The position numbers and the translations under genes were made by a program. Below, piece after piece: positions 49,764 to 62,365 of a DNA stretch of 64,000 nt. The first letter of the stretch is position 1; the number at the start of each line of letters is the position of its first letter. The notes under the pieces are model-generated. The model worked only from the letters and a program-made list of their open reading frames with translations, had not been told where the DNA came from and did not search any database. This DNA comes from Dermanyssus gallinae (taxonomy: Eukaryota > Arthropoda > Arachnida > Mesostigmata > Dermanyssidae): positions 62,001 through 126,000 of the forward strand of contig QVRM01001260.1 in assembly GCA_003439945.1 (NCBI GenBank), written 5' to 3'.

Positions 49764-50011
49764 CTGACTGCCGCGATCGGCGTTGTGTTCGCCGCAAGTC
49801 CGCCGAGGTCCTGTTTAGCGTTCTGACTGGCGCCAAAGAGGATTTTCGTTTTCTCGACGTGATCGAAGTGCGTCTTAAACAACTCTGTGTAGCGGTCGTG
49901 CAGCTTTGCGTACTCTTTCTTCATCTCGTTCTCTTTGTCCTCCAGCCGAGCCGCATGATCGGCGGAGTTCTTGGCCTTCATTTCAAGCATCCGAACGATA
50001 CTCTCCAGACT
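49764..50011 (-). CDS. syd: JIP3/Sunday driver, segment 3: coiled coil
   Basis: Encodes SLESIVRMLEMKAKNSADHA, RLEDKENEMKKEYAKLHDRY, TELFKTHFDHVEKTKIL and a Gly/Ala/Asn-rich end. (L/M)ExKAKNxAD...RLExxExEMKKEYxxLHxRxTE is the family coiled coil. Donor GTCAG|GTATGC, phase 2. The exact 5' edge is uncertain (acceptor AATCGAG is weak); the choice keeps the frame. Confidence 0.92.
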
Positions 50012-51063
50012 CTCGATTGTTCAAACCGATATCATGGCGTTGCAAAACAGTATGAACTTTCCTAATTCCATGACCGGAGACCCAGCAATTTTCATTTAAA
50101 CAACAACAGATATCATCCTTGAATATATTATATATATATTTTATATATATATATATTATATTATATAATATATAATATGTATCATGATTATGTGTGACAA
50201 AGTAAACGTAGACAGTGACAAGCGGGCCATCAAGGTGTTCAGGCTTGGGCTGGCCACCTAAGGGACCTCTCAACGAACGGCATCCCCTCCGCATTCTCCC
50301 TATTTATATATAATATAGATAAATATATATATATATATTATATATATACTAGATATATATATATATATATATACACAAAAATAGCCGTTTATTGAAAAAG
50401 AGGTTGATGAAATCATATAGAAAGACTAAATATATATAACACTGTGCTTCGTAAGACTGTCCCACCTTTTAAATCATTGCGCATGTTTTTTTCCGAAGCC
50501 TCTTTAACAGGGTTAAGATTTTGGTCGAGGCTTTGTGGATAACACATGGTATGTATGGATATCCCGACAGCGTTCGTGCGCTACCAGTCTTATTCGAAAT
50601 CTTCCCCTCACCGTCATGCACCGGTGAAAGAACGTTTGAGCAACAATGGACTACCATGAGCTAACTCAGTAATGTAAACAAGCTTTGCAAGGTGAAATCG
50701 CCTGTCTCGTCAGACTATCCAGCGGGGGGTGTCAAATACCTTTCGTTTGTAAATTTTCTCCAAAGAGACACTGAAATTCAACTTACATTGGCGTAACCGG
50801 CGAAAACGATACACGCAGAGGCTCGAAAACACGCGTGTTTGCGCATATGTGCGCACCCACCGCTTACCAAGGCTGCACCCAGACGCTCTATCTGCACATA
50901 CCATGCAACTGAATACTTTGGCTCTCCTCCCATTGTGCAGTCTTATACACAACGCCGTATTACACTCTACATGGTGATATCGTAAGTGAAGAGTTACGGT
51001 CTAGTTTTTCATTATTCACATCATGCTTGCACAAATAGGTGTATATATATATGCAAGGCGTAC

Positions 51064-51207
51064 CTTTGATTGAAGTTCATTGCGGTCTTCCTCGCCTGCA
51101 AACTCCAACTCAAGAAGACGCTGTTCGGCCCTTTTTCGGTGGCACTTCTCTCGTTCATACTGCGTTACCAACTGCTCATGATCCTCCTTGACCAGTTCGA
51201 GCTCCAC
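51064..51207 (-). CDS. syd: JIP3/Sunday driver, segment 2: coiled coil
   Basis: 144 nt, 48 codons, phase 0/0. Acceptor ACGTGGCAG, donor TCAAAG|GTACGC. Encodes VELELVKEDHEQLVTQYERE, KCHRKRAEQRLLELEFAGEE and DRNELQSK. Matches the VELELLxED(N/H)EQLxTQYEREKxxRKxAE block at the end of the RH1 domain. Confidence 0.97.
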
Positions 51208-51492
51208 CTGCCACGTAAACATAGTTAGTGTAAAAAAACGAATCCCGGTTATTTAAAAAGCAGTAGTGACAGACTTAAAAGAAACCTGCTACCCAATCGT
51301 GTGCGTGATGCCAAGAGCACGGACATCTTGCATCATACACATATACATCATATACGAAAAACATCACTGCATAATCCCTCATAAGCAAGAGGCCCCCAAG
51401 CTCTACAACATCAGATATCACATCAAAAAAATAACTAACAATAGGATGAAGCCACTGCTGCTTAAACTACAAGAGATTTGCTTGAAGCTTAC

Positions 51493-51651
51493 CTGATGCT
51501 CCTGATTCTCAATACCAGCGAGATCCAAGCTCTCCAGGACGTTCACGACCAACGGCATCAGGTCCTTGACGACATCCTGATCATACTTCTCCATCATTTG
51601 CTTAAACTCGGCATAAATGTCACGAGCCAGGTTCTCCACTTTTTCGGACAT
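51493..51651 (-). CDS. syd: JIP3/Sunday driver (JNK-interacting protein 3/4), first coding exon
   Basis: Start of a cytoplasmic scaffold that links kinesin-1 and dynactin to vesicles and organises JNK-pathway kinases in neurons. The ATG at 51651 opens MSEKVENLARDIYAEFKQMM, then EKYDQDVVKDLMPLVVNVLE and SLDLAGIENQEHQ; (V/L)KxLMPLVVNVLE(N/S)LD...ENQEH is the RH1 domain of JIP3/JIP4 and the ATG sits where the shorter family isoforms begin. Donor CATCAG|GTAAGC, phase 0. An AG (GGCTGTAG) 3 bp before the ATG suggests a non-coding first exon upstream. The 17 coding segments between here and 37514 chain in frame and give about 1,088 residues, against about 1,300 in vertebrates; the missing part is the terminal propeller exon plus variable linkers. 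The family is certain; JIP3 and JIP4 are one gene in invertebrates. Confidence 0.97.
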
Positions 51652-51747
51652 AACCTACAGCCAGATAAAATAAGATCGTAAGACAAAAACGACGGCAACG
51701 AAACAAAAAGCAAACACAACAGCATATGTTAGCATATATCCCTGGTC

Positions 51748-51922
<175 letters not shown>

Positions 51923-51933
51923 TATTTATATAT

Positions 51934-52153
51934 TACCGAGCAATATGGCTTAGTGGCAAAAGCCTTTGCCTTGCATTCGGGAGGCCTGGGTTCGAGACCC
52001 AGACCGGCCACTCTTAAATTGGTTTTCATGGTTCCCAATTTAAACAATGTGAATTCCGGAGTGGAGTAATAATCGACCATGACCGAAAAAAAACGGGGAG
52101 GACAGATGTCTCAATAAAAAGAGATGGTGCATTACCATCCAACCCCTATTATG

Positions 52154-52166
<13 letters not shown>
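51934..52166 (+). mobile_element. tRNA-derived SINE, family B, copy 2 (best preserved)
   Basis: Head: A-box-like TGGCTTAGTGGCAAAAGCC, an anticodon-arm-like CCTTGCATTCGGGAGG and B box GGGTTCGAGACCC (51988-52000); the loop would carry TGC, as in an alanine tRNA, but the 5' part does not fold as a functional tRNA. Body and tail as in 47701-47910, ending in a poly-A stretch at 52157-52166 that runs into (TA)n. Flanked on both sides by TA tracts. Confidence 0.9.
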
Positions 52167-52198
<32 letters not shown>

Positions 52199-52241
52199 TT
52201 TCAATTTGAATATTTATTTTTCGTATATTATATTTGTGGGG

Positions 52242-52247
<6 letters not shown>

Positions 52248-52281
<34 letters not shown>
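52248..52281. repeat. (TA)n microsatellite
   Basis: TA tract right of the SINE-B copy; another lies at 52166-52194. Confidence 0.93.
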
Positions 52282-52285
<4 letters not shown>

Positions 52286-53429
52286 GTAAGTGAGAAAGAG
52301 AGACGGAGTCGCTGACTTAGTCACTGATCACGACAACAAAGCATGGTACGCATTATATTATTTTGTACCAGTGACGTTGCGTATACCAACAAGAAGAAGA
52401 GACAGTGGGACATCGCGAACCTTTGGAACTTCGAACCCATCTGAGCGGCGTGCTCGTCACATCTGACCCAACTCCTAGGAGAGCCTTGAGGGAGGAGGTA
52501 CGGACGCAAACGTGGCTCGGCTGGCCTTGGTTAAGTTAAGCGAGAGCCGCAGCTGTCCGCATATTATCATCGAACATGATAAACTAATGAATGAGAGGAC
52601 ACCAAATTTGTCGTGGCCTCCCGTGCCTACTGGTCATCCTGAATGTGGTGACCACGAAGAAGGAAGACATCAATGAAGCTTGACATCATTCCCTAATGGC
52701 TCCTCAGCTCGGCTAGATATGATTAGGCCCCGCGTGCTGGCGGGCCCGACCGTAAGGCCGTTAATAGCGGCCGCGCTGAGGCAGACCGATGGACGAACGA
52801 GATCTATTGCTCGTTTACAGTGCATCAATTTGACGGTTGGCTTGAAAAAAGATCAGTATTCGCGGCAACACCACAGAGTTCGTTAGAGAATGAGATTAGA
52901 CGGAAGAAGAGAATACCAGCCAGGGGTCGAGACGAAGGCTGGAGTGTAAATTGCGGTGCACTCGGCCCGGACATTTACTAGAACTCGCAGGGAGCCGACA
53001 GTTTTATTAGCATTGGGAACTGTAGGAACGCCTTCATCACGCTGCGGAGAGACCACTTACTGAGAATGGTGGGCCAGAATATTCCTCAGAATATTCCTGT
53101 ATAGACATGTACAAAAAGCTACTAGTACAATTCCGGTTTTAATACTGTATAGAGTAAAATATAATAGGCTACACCTTAGTATGCATGTAAAAATGAGCAT
53201 GATACATAAACTCAGGATAAATTAAGCATGTGTGAGGGCATATAACGTCGCTAGCATTACAGTGATACAAGAAACAATAATAGACAATTTTTCTTTCAAG
53301 AATGCCATTTCGATGCATCTAGTTCTACACATGCCAGGGAAACATAGTATCTGCTTTGTCTAAGCCAATATAAAGCGCTCGTCCACTTAAGCAACAGAAG
53401 AGGCGACGTACTACAGCAGAACACTGTAC

Positions 53430-53490
53430 GTTGGGAGGGAAGCAACACGATCATGCGCATCACGCAGGATCGTGTTGCTTCCCTCCCAAC
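53430..53490. repeat. Perfect 23-bp-stem, 15-nt-loop hairpin
   Basis: Left arm GTTGGGAGGGAAGCAACACG plus ATC at 53430-53452, loop 53453-53467, right arm its exact reverse complement at 53468-53490. Pre-miRNA-like size, but a perfect stem is more typical of a recent inverted duplication or fold-back. Confidence 0.92.
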
Positions 53491-54705
53491 ATGCCGCGCA
53501 TGACAAGCATCATGCATGTATAGGAGTTACTACTTATTTACCATTACGAACAAGTGCTATGTGTATTTCATGGCAAACGAATTCACACACATGCACTGCG
53601 ACTCGTAGCACCCGACGTACGATATATTTGCCGCTTTCGCACAGCCTCACACGTACTAACAAGTCCGAAACTGCCAGTACCTGAACAGTGTCCAACTGAC
53701 GTGAGATATCAAAAACGACACAACAAGTATACGTAGCAGCAACTTGGCCTGTTTTCTAACGTCTTAGAAGTCGTACGTACACGTTAGCATCATACACGTT
53801 AGCTATTACAACTTCAGACGCGATACTCATTTAACTAAAGCCCAGAAACCGTCTTTCATAGTAAAGAGGATAGAAAAACAAATGCGTCGCATCCGTCGTG
53901 GCCATTGACTATCGGCTTCTTCTCTCGCAGTCACACACCCACACACACACATCAGCTCGCTCAGCAAGGCCCTATAGTCAAACCACTTCTGAGAGAGTCT
54001 TTCTTGAGTGATTGACCACAACCGCCCTTCCGGGTAACACGGCGGTTGGCAATAGAATCTCGCTCTGATCGACCGACATCGTGCCGACTTGTAGTTAGGC
54101 ATTAGTAGGCACCTCATGCTCGCAGCCATAACGGCTGGTGGCAACCGATGCGGCGAGCACAGGAACATAAAACATGTTCAAACTAGCTTCAGCACGCTCC
54201 ACATCGGTGCAGTGACACATCGGCAGCCGACATGATAGTAACAATGACAACTTTGCTAACTTTAAAATAAACAATTAACGATTATAAAAAAAGATTGTTT
54301 TGCCGGGGGCAATCACAGCACACGTTAGATCAGTACGTGTACGGTGGTTACCGCCGTAACCACTAGGTTAAATGAGTTGCCAATTACGTTTTAGCATACA
54401 GTCTTCTCACACAGTTGCATCTTGCACTGTGCAACGTGTACCTACCTATGGCGACAAATACCTAGCTCTCTCAAGGGCGGCTCTCGGATGGCTTGCTCAC
54501 GTCGATAGAATACAGCAAGCGCATGGGAGGGCGTAGTCCAATGTAAATAGACTATTGGCATTGTCAATACGACCGCATGGTAGTTTCCTGAGGATCTGAC
54601 TAAATTGCTGACTACTTGCACTATGCAATAATGTCACGGCCGAAATATATTCGAACAACAAAGTTGGCGTAGCTGAAAATCCTAAATCGTACGCTTCACC
54701 GACGA

Positions 54706-54739
<34 letters not shown>

Positions 54740-54770
54740 TTGCGTGTAAGCATTGGCAGCCTTCACAGAC

Positions 54771-54808
<38 letters not shown>

Positions 54809-55278
54809 GCATTAAGTTGATGCAAAAATTACAGCTCTTTTGAAATTCACTCGTTTGGGAGGCTTAGAGAGTCCCTTAGGCATTGGAATGGAAAAAAGTA
54901 ATACGATCGAGCGGACATTAGTGCAAACGCCGGTAGGCTCCGCTTTGGCGCCAAACGCTGTTTTCTGATAGGGTAGAGAAACAGTGAACGTAAGAGTGCG
55001 AACTCGGAGTGTTTTCCTGCACGAGTTCCGAAAAGATTCCAACGCTGCTCTAGCTTGTCGAAACATCATCACCACCTTTGTGGACGACTCAATCAACGGA
55101 CTTGCCGAAAATGTGTTTAAGTTTTGTAGTATAACTCGATAGCTCCCGGAAGGGTTTGACCATGTAACTCTAATTGATACTGACTGTTTATTTCCCAATA
55201 AGCTAGCCTTGGAATATGATGGAATATAAGCATAAATATAAAATTGTCATTATACAATTTGAATATTTTACAACCGTC

Positions 55279-55445
55279 CCAACGGGCGAAATAGTGCAGT
55301 GGTCCGCGAGCAGAATCGGTAACGGCATTGATCGCCTAGCTGGTGAACTCCTGGGTTCGAACACACCAATAAACCATAGCCATGCACAAAGTACCTGTAT
55401 ACACGTACCGACTAGTGCATGCCATTCCATCCCAAAGCTCCGTGA
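55279..55445 (+). mobile_element. Diverged tRNA-like SINE (family B relative)
   Basis: A-box-like TAGTGCAGTGGTCCGCGAGC at about 55293 and B-box-like CTGGGTTCGAACAC near 55353, then a tail TAGTGCATGCCATTCCATCC resembling the family B tail. The head differs clearly from the two other copies, so it could be a sister family. Confidence 0.45.
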
Positions 55446-56639
55446 CAAGGTGCATATCTAGCTGCGTTATCTCTGCCGAAAAATCGGTTACTTTCTCTGC
55501 CACTCCAACAAACATTACGAAAGTGGTCCTGTAATAGGTGGCCTAAGTCTGACTGTAGTTGTTTCCACTTCCCGTTCGCAACCTACTAGCAGGTACACAA
55601 AGCGGTTTCTGTAGCTCAACACTGGTACAATCTAAAACTCAAAAAGACGCGCTGCCGCATACGGAGATAGTCTTCAAAGGTCTCACACTCTCTGTTCGCA
55701 TATCGGCAGTGGACGCCCGACACCTGTCACCGATGTGCTGGGTAAAGGTTGCTCCCATATAATGTAGTCTCAGACGCAAATATGAATAGTAATTTACAAA
55801 CTCTAGCGGTCGGTCATAACAAGGCTTTAGGTCTGTTGTTGCTAATCGACCCCCCGCGGGCACGCAACCGTTGTTAAGACACTCAAAACACTTAGACTAC
55901 CTTCCAAACTCTGCAAGTAGGCTCCTCACAGACTAAGTAACGACAGCACATTAGAGCGCATGCCCTTCTGCACTCCTCTCCTCAATCGTCACGGCCAAGC
56001 TTGTCACATTGCACTTTTAAACTATCGCTTATTCCGGTCTCTCTAAAACGTTTTGCATGGAAAAATCAGTTTTTCCAAAAGCGTCCAAAAGCGGCAAAGA
56101 CGATTCTCAGACCCCTCATCATTATGCAAATATTAAGTGAAAATACAGTGCTCGAAGCCATATCAGTCAAAGTATATGCAGACGACGAGAAAATCTACAT
56201 GGCGGTCGATAGCGCAAACAAATTCGATTAATATTTTATGAAGCAATATAAAGTTTCTTTCAATGGTCCCAAAGTTTTGATCTACCAAATTAAGTAAAAA
56301 AAAATGTAAAGTTTTACACCAACAGGGATGCAAACCCACCTATAGGTGTTTCCTTGGTGGCGAGAATAGCAATATATTCGCAAATGAGGGATATATATAT
56401 ATATATACTGCCCCCGCAGCCCTGGCGATTGTGCAACGTACTAGTGTTGAATTCCGCTGAAAAACGCGCATGCGTGTAGCACTCTAACAAATTCAATACT
56501 CCCGATTACCCTGTATGAGCAAACAGGAAACGTGTCAAGACGCCGCACACCGGCCAGCTGAAATGACCAACGGGACGGGCTCAGTTGATGGTCAACGATC
56601 GTTGCATTTATAGTATAGTTGTCGGCCTAGCAGTGCATG

Positions 56640-57200
56640 TACTAGCAATCAACCAACTGTGCACTAGCAACGGTGATACACAGAGAAAGTGGTCGGTGAC
56701 TAACACAGTCGAGATATCGAGTTAATGGTTTTAGCCATTCGTTGGAGACAATTTTGCCGGCGGCGACGGCGCCGGTCCGCTGATCGAACCACCAGACTAA
56801 GCTCAACACCACGCCATCACCTGTCGATCTATCCGTAGCCCGATAGAGGTCCCCATCAAAATCTGCCAGACCCAGATGAGGCAAAATCGACCAGCTGGTG
56901 AACGACATTATCCCGGTGGCATAGCATAATCGTGACGCTGGCGGTTTCTGTAAGGGGTCGATCCGCTAGGCTCAGCACTATGAACTCAAACAAGCTACCG
57001 TAGCACGCGCTCTCTAAATGAGGAACGGCCACGGATGTAAGCCTCGCAAGCCTCAAACGACCTCCATTTACAAATCGGCGTATTGATCGCAGGCTCCCGT
57101 GGGTCGGTCTCGACACCAATGGTCTAATCATAGTCAGTAGATCAAAGTGTACAACAATCGGTCCATGTTCTCCGCTATTTCCTTCTACTATTGACACTTT
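56640..57200 (-). other. Coding-like open stretches, product not recognised
   Basis: Two overlapping minus-strand open frames without low complexity: one reads MSIVEGNSGEHGPIVVHFDL and RLARLTSVAVPHLESACYGS; the other, downstream, DFDGDLYRATDRSTGDGVVL then SLVWWFDQRTGAVAAGKIVS. A donor ACG|GTAGCT (about 57001) and an acceptor GGTCTGGCAG (about 56872) could join them in frame as CYG-DFDGDLYR. It looks like part of a beta-propeller protein or a retrocopy, but I cannot name it. Confidence 0.25.
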
Positions 57201-60200
57201 GTTTTTCTAAGCTCTATCCCATCCTGCCTCCACATTGACTCTCCTGCTACTCTGTTATGATTATTATTGCTGCTGCTGCTGTGCGCAGCAGTCTGGATAC
57301 CCCCGTGCAAAAAAAGAGAAAAAGGATGATAAAAAAATAGACGGGTAGAAAAGTATCCTGCTGCACAAGGAAAGACACCAGACAACATAATATGCCGCGA
57401 CGGCCCGACTACTCAACAAACATTGTTCTCTCGGATTAACGGACGATCAGCGTAATTTTAAGCTTTCAAAGCTAACAAAAAACACATACTGGAACAACTA
57501 GCCGATGCAGGCGCCAATCAAGGCAAATGTGAAAGTCCCTGCACCTGTTGTCCTTATCTGAGTCGTTAACATAATCATATTTTCCACGCATTTGGATAGA
57601 CCTGCGCCAGGCATAATCATTAACACAGTATATATTGACGGCCTACAACCACCTCGCGCGCTCATCGACTCGGCTTAGTTGCATGTTAAAGTTATATGGT
57701 CGCATATTTAGCGTGTAAATGGGGGTATTTTGCAATCATTTTCTTCTAATTGCTCATCCATTGTCCATCGACGAACAACTGCAGCAGCAACAAAAACCGC
57801 AGTAACACGGACGCTGGGCTGATGTGTTCTCCTGCAGGACAGATGTCCTGCTGTTGCCAGCGCTGCAATGATTCTAAATAGTTTGTGCTAATACAACAGC
57901 ACAGCTGTGGTTATGGTCAGAGTAACGGTGGTTTTCGCTGTTGATTTTATAATGATTAATACTACGATTATTATTGTTGTTGTGGTTGTTGCTATTGTTG
58001 TTGTGGTTGTTGCTATGATTGCTCTTCTTGTTGTTGCTGCTATGTGTTGTAAACGTTGTTTCCGCTGTTGTTATACCCGTATGCCACTATTTAATTGAGA
58101 CCGCAGTGAGACGGCCAGCCAACCAAAAAACAAGCCGAAAATAAACAACAATTTATTTCACTGACCGGCCGTTTAGTATACGAAAGAGTCTACATTTTAC
58201 TCTAACAGATTCTCTACAACTCTCCTCAAGCTCAGCCGCGCTGCCATTCTCGACGACTTTTCGTTCACCATTTCATCGCCATTCGTCATCATCACCGGTG
58301 GTGATGACGACGAAATGAAGACTGAGAACCCTTACGGTGCTTGCTTGCGCTTAGGATGACTACTAAAGTAAAGTTTTCGGGCTGACCCTCAGCCAAGATT
58401 TAACGTCCACGTAACAAGTGTTTTTCGCATTGCTTCATAGACGGATATGCCCCATACATACAAATCGGTGCAACGGTGGGGCTCGAACCCGCGCATCTCC
58501 GCGTGTGTCTCCTTCGGTTGCGAGGCGCAGACTTAAGCCACCACCGCCACGCAACCGGGCTAGACGCTTAGGAAGACTACTACTATACTTCGATTCTACC
58601 ATACTGCGACCCCAACTAAAGCACCATTACTCACGTCTTGTCCTCCGGTCGAGCCTTCGTGAGTCGTTTCCATCGCATCGGTCGTTCCGTAGACAACGAC
58701 CTCCTCCTCCTGTGAGCTGTCCATTGTAGTTAGCTAGTTGTTTTAGTTAGCCAGACAGGCTAACCCAGCAAGCAGGAAGGTGTTTCAGCCAGTCTAGTTA
58801 TTTGTGTGGTCTTTTCCTTCGGCCAATTGTCGTCGTCGTCGTCGACGAAGTTTCTCACTGCCGGCGGCCCACCCCACCAACAAGCGACAGAAGAAACAGG
58901 ACGACCGTAGTTCAACGGCAGCGATTGGTTGAGTTTGTTAATCGAATCGAGTACCATCAATCAATAAGTTAGTCAGTCCATCAATCAATAAGTCTGTCAG
59001 TCAATCAATCAATCGGACAAATCAGCAAACCACGACCAGCTGGCGCTGACAGTTCGTCGGTGGTGTCGGCCATCTGCTTCCATGTTTTCCTGGCATGACG
59101 TTCCGTTTAAGCTCGAAGCCTTTTTCTGTGGCTCTCTATAGACTCTCGGCCTTGTTTGTCGTCGAGCTTCTCTTTTCTTCTTCTTGAATCTCTGTTTCTT
59201 ATTCCTCTCATTAATTCGCTCTACCACTCACTGGAACTGCTCGAAGCGAGAGAGAGCTTTCCATCTTCTTCTTGTCGTCGTCGTCGTCGTCATCATCGTC
59301 GCAAAGATCAACCAGACCGGCTCGACCTCTTCAGGTAGGCATCCGCCCTGGGTAATTGACTGAAGGACAAATCGTGAACAAAAAACCCACGACACGTCCG
59401 TTGGTTTCCTGACTACTGCTCTGCGCACGACTGTACGCAACGACAGCGTCCTTTATCTATCAAGCTGTCGAGAGGTGTGCATGCTTGCCGTTGATCGTAT
59501 CTGTCGCGCGCCCCAGCAGGCACTATGATGACAACAACTAGACACAGACGTACACATAGCCGCATCCGTCGCACACGCTTCTACACATGACTCTCGTTCT
59601 CTCGGATGCTCAATAATAAGTGACAGCAACACTCTGCAATGACTAGTGTGGGTACACAGTGCCAACATCTGCTGCTGCTGCTGATGCTGCTGAAAGCAAT
59701 ACGGCCCCGTTCCTGATCGACCACCGGTTATGAGACGGCCATACGACATTCAATTGGTCTCTTCTTCTCTAGTTCTCTACTCTGTGTGTGTGCTCTTCTT
59801 GCTGGTAGCAACCGGCCGTGAGCGAGTAAAGCATAACTCTATGAGCAAAGAAGCAGCGGTGCGGTGGCAGATGTCGTTGGTCACCAGCGCTGGAGGAGGG
59901 GGCTGGCTGGCTCTGTCACCCAACAAACAGCTCGACTCAATGTTTACAACAGTGTTGGCACTGCCTGCTGTTGCTGGTGGTTGATGATTTATGATAATTT
60001 GATGATGATAATGTTCGCTCAATGTGGGTTGCTACGACGGGCCTTTCGCTACAGCTGCTTACGACTGGCCGTCACGGCCTCTTCAACATCTTCAACAAGA
60101 ACAACAACAACAACAATAACAAACAGACGACTACGACTCAATACTAACAACAACCACAACAACAACAACATCGAACTGCAGCAGACGGCAGAATTCGTCT

Positions 60201-60360
60201 GCTCCGATTGGATGAACGCATTTGTCGGCGGTCGACAATAACCGCCGGGCGGTTTAACACCCTCGTTTCGCTGAGAGATAAACGTAGTACGAGTACCAAA
60301 GTACCAAAAAATCCCTTTGTATGCAGGTATGCGTGTCTTTTTTTTATCCGTGCTCGGTGA
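57200..60360. other. GC-elevated, triplet-repeat-rich zone
   Basis: Dense (CTG/CAG)n, (GTT/AAC)n, (GTC/GAC)n and CA-rich runs (for example 57270-57282, 57975-58045, 59275-59300, 59672-59690, 60098-60170) with several short open frames. No conserved protein feature. The texture resembles long arthropod 5' UTRs and promoters; being upstream of JIP3 on its strand it is a candidate location for its non-coding first exon, by inference only. It contains the SINE-A copy at 58379-58560. Confidence 0.35.
58379..58560 (-). mobile_element. tRNA-derived SINE, family A, copy 3 (best preserved)
   Basis: Minus strand, in order: a tRNA-like head GGCGGTGGTGGCTTAAGTCT, an arm-like CGCCTCGCAACCGAAGGAG, B box GCGGGTTCGAGCCCCACC; a body with GTATGTATGGGG and GAAGCAATGCGAAAA; and a tail ACGTGGACGTTAAATCTTGG ending CTGAGGGTCAGCCCG. 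It is colinear with the copies at 23289-23466 and 27301-27449. Confidence 0.85.
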
Positions 60361-62365
60361 CACTTAAACTTGGCCTAAATTGTATCTAAGTTCAAAAAAT
60401 GCCGGGGACGTACATAACTAATGGAAATTTAATATCTACGTCCCTGTTGACGAGACGAAGTGGAGGAGATGGTCGGCGACTCGCATACTTAAAGGTTCGA
60501 ATTAAAAAAATTCTTAAGATGCTTGTGTTGACTATCTTCCGTCTCCGGTGAACTCGGAATTGCCGTTAGATATATCTTCAAGGCACCGAAAGCCGCTAAC
60601 TCTCAGCGGTATGGTTTATTATCTGTTCTCAATCAACAATGCTCAAATAAAATACGATTAGCAACAGGAATCGAATCGTCGACACCCTGGTAGATGGCAC
60701 CCATTGTCCACGCCGACACACATTTGGAGTTGTGGCATGACGCAAACCCCGTTGGAGCGGGGATTTGCTATAACATTTTCATATTTAGGTTCTATATATT
60801 TAACGGTCTCAACTGAACTTTAAAAAGATGAACATCATTTTATACCTTTCAAACGAGAACTAAAGGCTACGATTGGGGACTCACTGTAAGACTTCATGCA
60901 CGTAATTACAACTTTTCGCTCGGCTGTCATATTTGAGGTTGCTCTAGTGTGCTGTCAAGAAATTAGTTCTTGGCTACAGTAAAATAGGACGCCGCGTCGT
61001 CCGTGTTATACCGATAAAAATTGCTTAAAGTAGCGTCCGTATTGAGAGAGAAAGCAAAAAATCTCCGTAAACATCTAAAGCATTCACATCACTCTACTGG
61101 TATCTCACTATGACCACGAGTGTCAATTATATTCGCCAACAGCCGAATAAACATGACAACTGGCGATATTAAGTTGCACGACATTCCGTTTTAGAAGACC
61201 AGATGCGACTGGCCTTAATTTATGCTTTCTAGACTTCATAAGGAAAACGGAACTTGCAAAACATATCGCCGTAAACAAATGCTTCGCAGTGGCAAGTCCA
61301 CGGGTATTACATCTCTTTGCTATTCCTGCTCTATTCATCTAAAGAGTAAATAAATAATTTAAATACATTCAGATGTAACGCCGGGTGCGAAAAGCCTAAC
61401 GCGACCATTTACTTGGCGAAACTACTTATGAAAAGCTCCCGTCCCACGATTTTGCGAGCTTTTAATAGCTCTCTGTTACTTTCATTATAACAACTTGCGC
61501 TTGTAAGCGGTGAGCAGTGCTATAATTGCAAGCACATACCAACCTATATGTACAAGATCAAGCACGTGATATCTACATCACTGCCGCGTGGTGTGCGTTC
61601 GATTAAGGTCCGCTAGAAAGTGGGCGTGCAATGAAAAATATGCAACCTATTTGTGTCTGCACCATCGATCTCACAACCGTTGCAGGACAGATCTGAGAAC
61701 AGGCAAGTTGAAACCAGGCCAGTCAATTCCTGTCTGCCTCGTTACGGCTCGCCCGTATCGCACGTTTCGAAAATTTTGCCGGTTAGTGCTACCCTGTCTT
61801 TTGAAAGCTCGCACTTCAGCTTCAGGAAAAGTTCACTAAAGTAGCAAATTGACACTGACAATGTACATGTCTAGCAAAGTTAAGGTAATTTGCTATTAGT
61901 TCAATTATGCTTATTTCACTCAAATTGAGTATAATGTGTAGTTCATCGGGTTTCTTCATAATGCGCTATCTTCTTTACGCTTCCGGCGAGAGCAGCAATG
62001 CAACGATTTTTGGCTCAGCGCTGTGCATTCCACTGCATGGTAGTTGGTACGCCTCTGCAGGCAGAACCGACAGGTCCACACCTCATACTCCTTATGAGAG
62101 GCGGCGTTTAAACATACTAGGTAGTAATAACCATGCATTATGCACCTGGTGAATACGTGGCGACTGTCACATGCAAGATCAGACAAAATGGTGCAACGCA
62201 TTGAAAACGTCCAAACCCCCGACCTCCCGTCTGGTCCGTTCGACTTTAGTTTCCCACTCCGAAATAAAACATTCGCAAGGTACTGTACGCGACTGTTTCA
62301 GTGGCTAGTGGACAGTCTGACATAAAATACACAAAGCGGCTCGGATAGACAACCAAGCACTCGCT
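60361..62365. other. Intergenic, nothing recognised
   Basis: AT-rich with scattered short open frames and no known domain, repeat array or RNA gene visible. Confidence 0.5.

Larger units (their letters stand above)
52282..57180. other. Upstream of JIP3, no gene recognised
   Basis: Short open frames only. Contains the hairpin at 53430-53490, (TA)n at 54705-54733 and 54775-54804, and a diverged SINE-B relative at 55279-55445. The open stretch at 54812-55198 (-) and the block at 55639-55863 (-) have LINE-like flavour (CYDRPLEFVNYYSYLRLRLH resembles the YLGLRLxY block after the RT) but are too decayed to place. Confidence 0.5.

Noticed and set aside
51946..52020. Functional alanine tRNA gene
   Set aside because: A and B boxes and an anticodon-like arm are present, but the acceptor stem does not close and the unit continues into a SINE body found again at 47.7 kb.
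59730..60241. Plus-strand frames with a hydrophobic start (VLYSVCVLFLLVATG)
   Set aside because: Followed by repeat-derived sequence; no splice or homology support.
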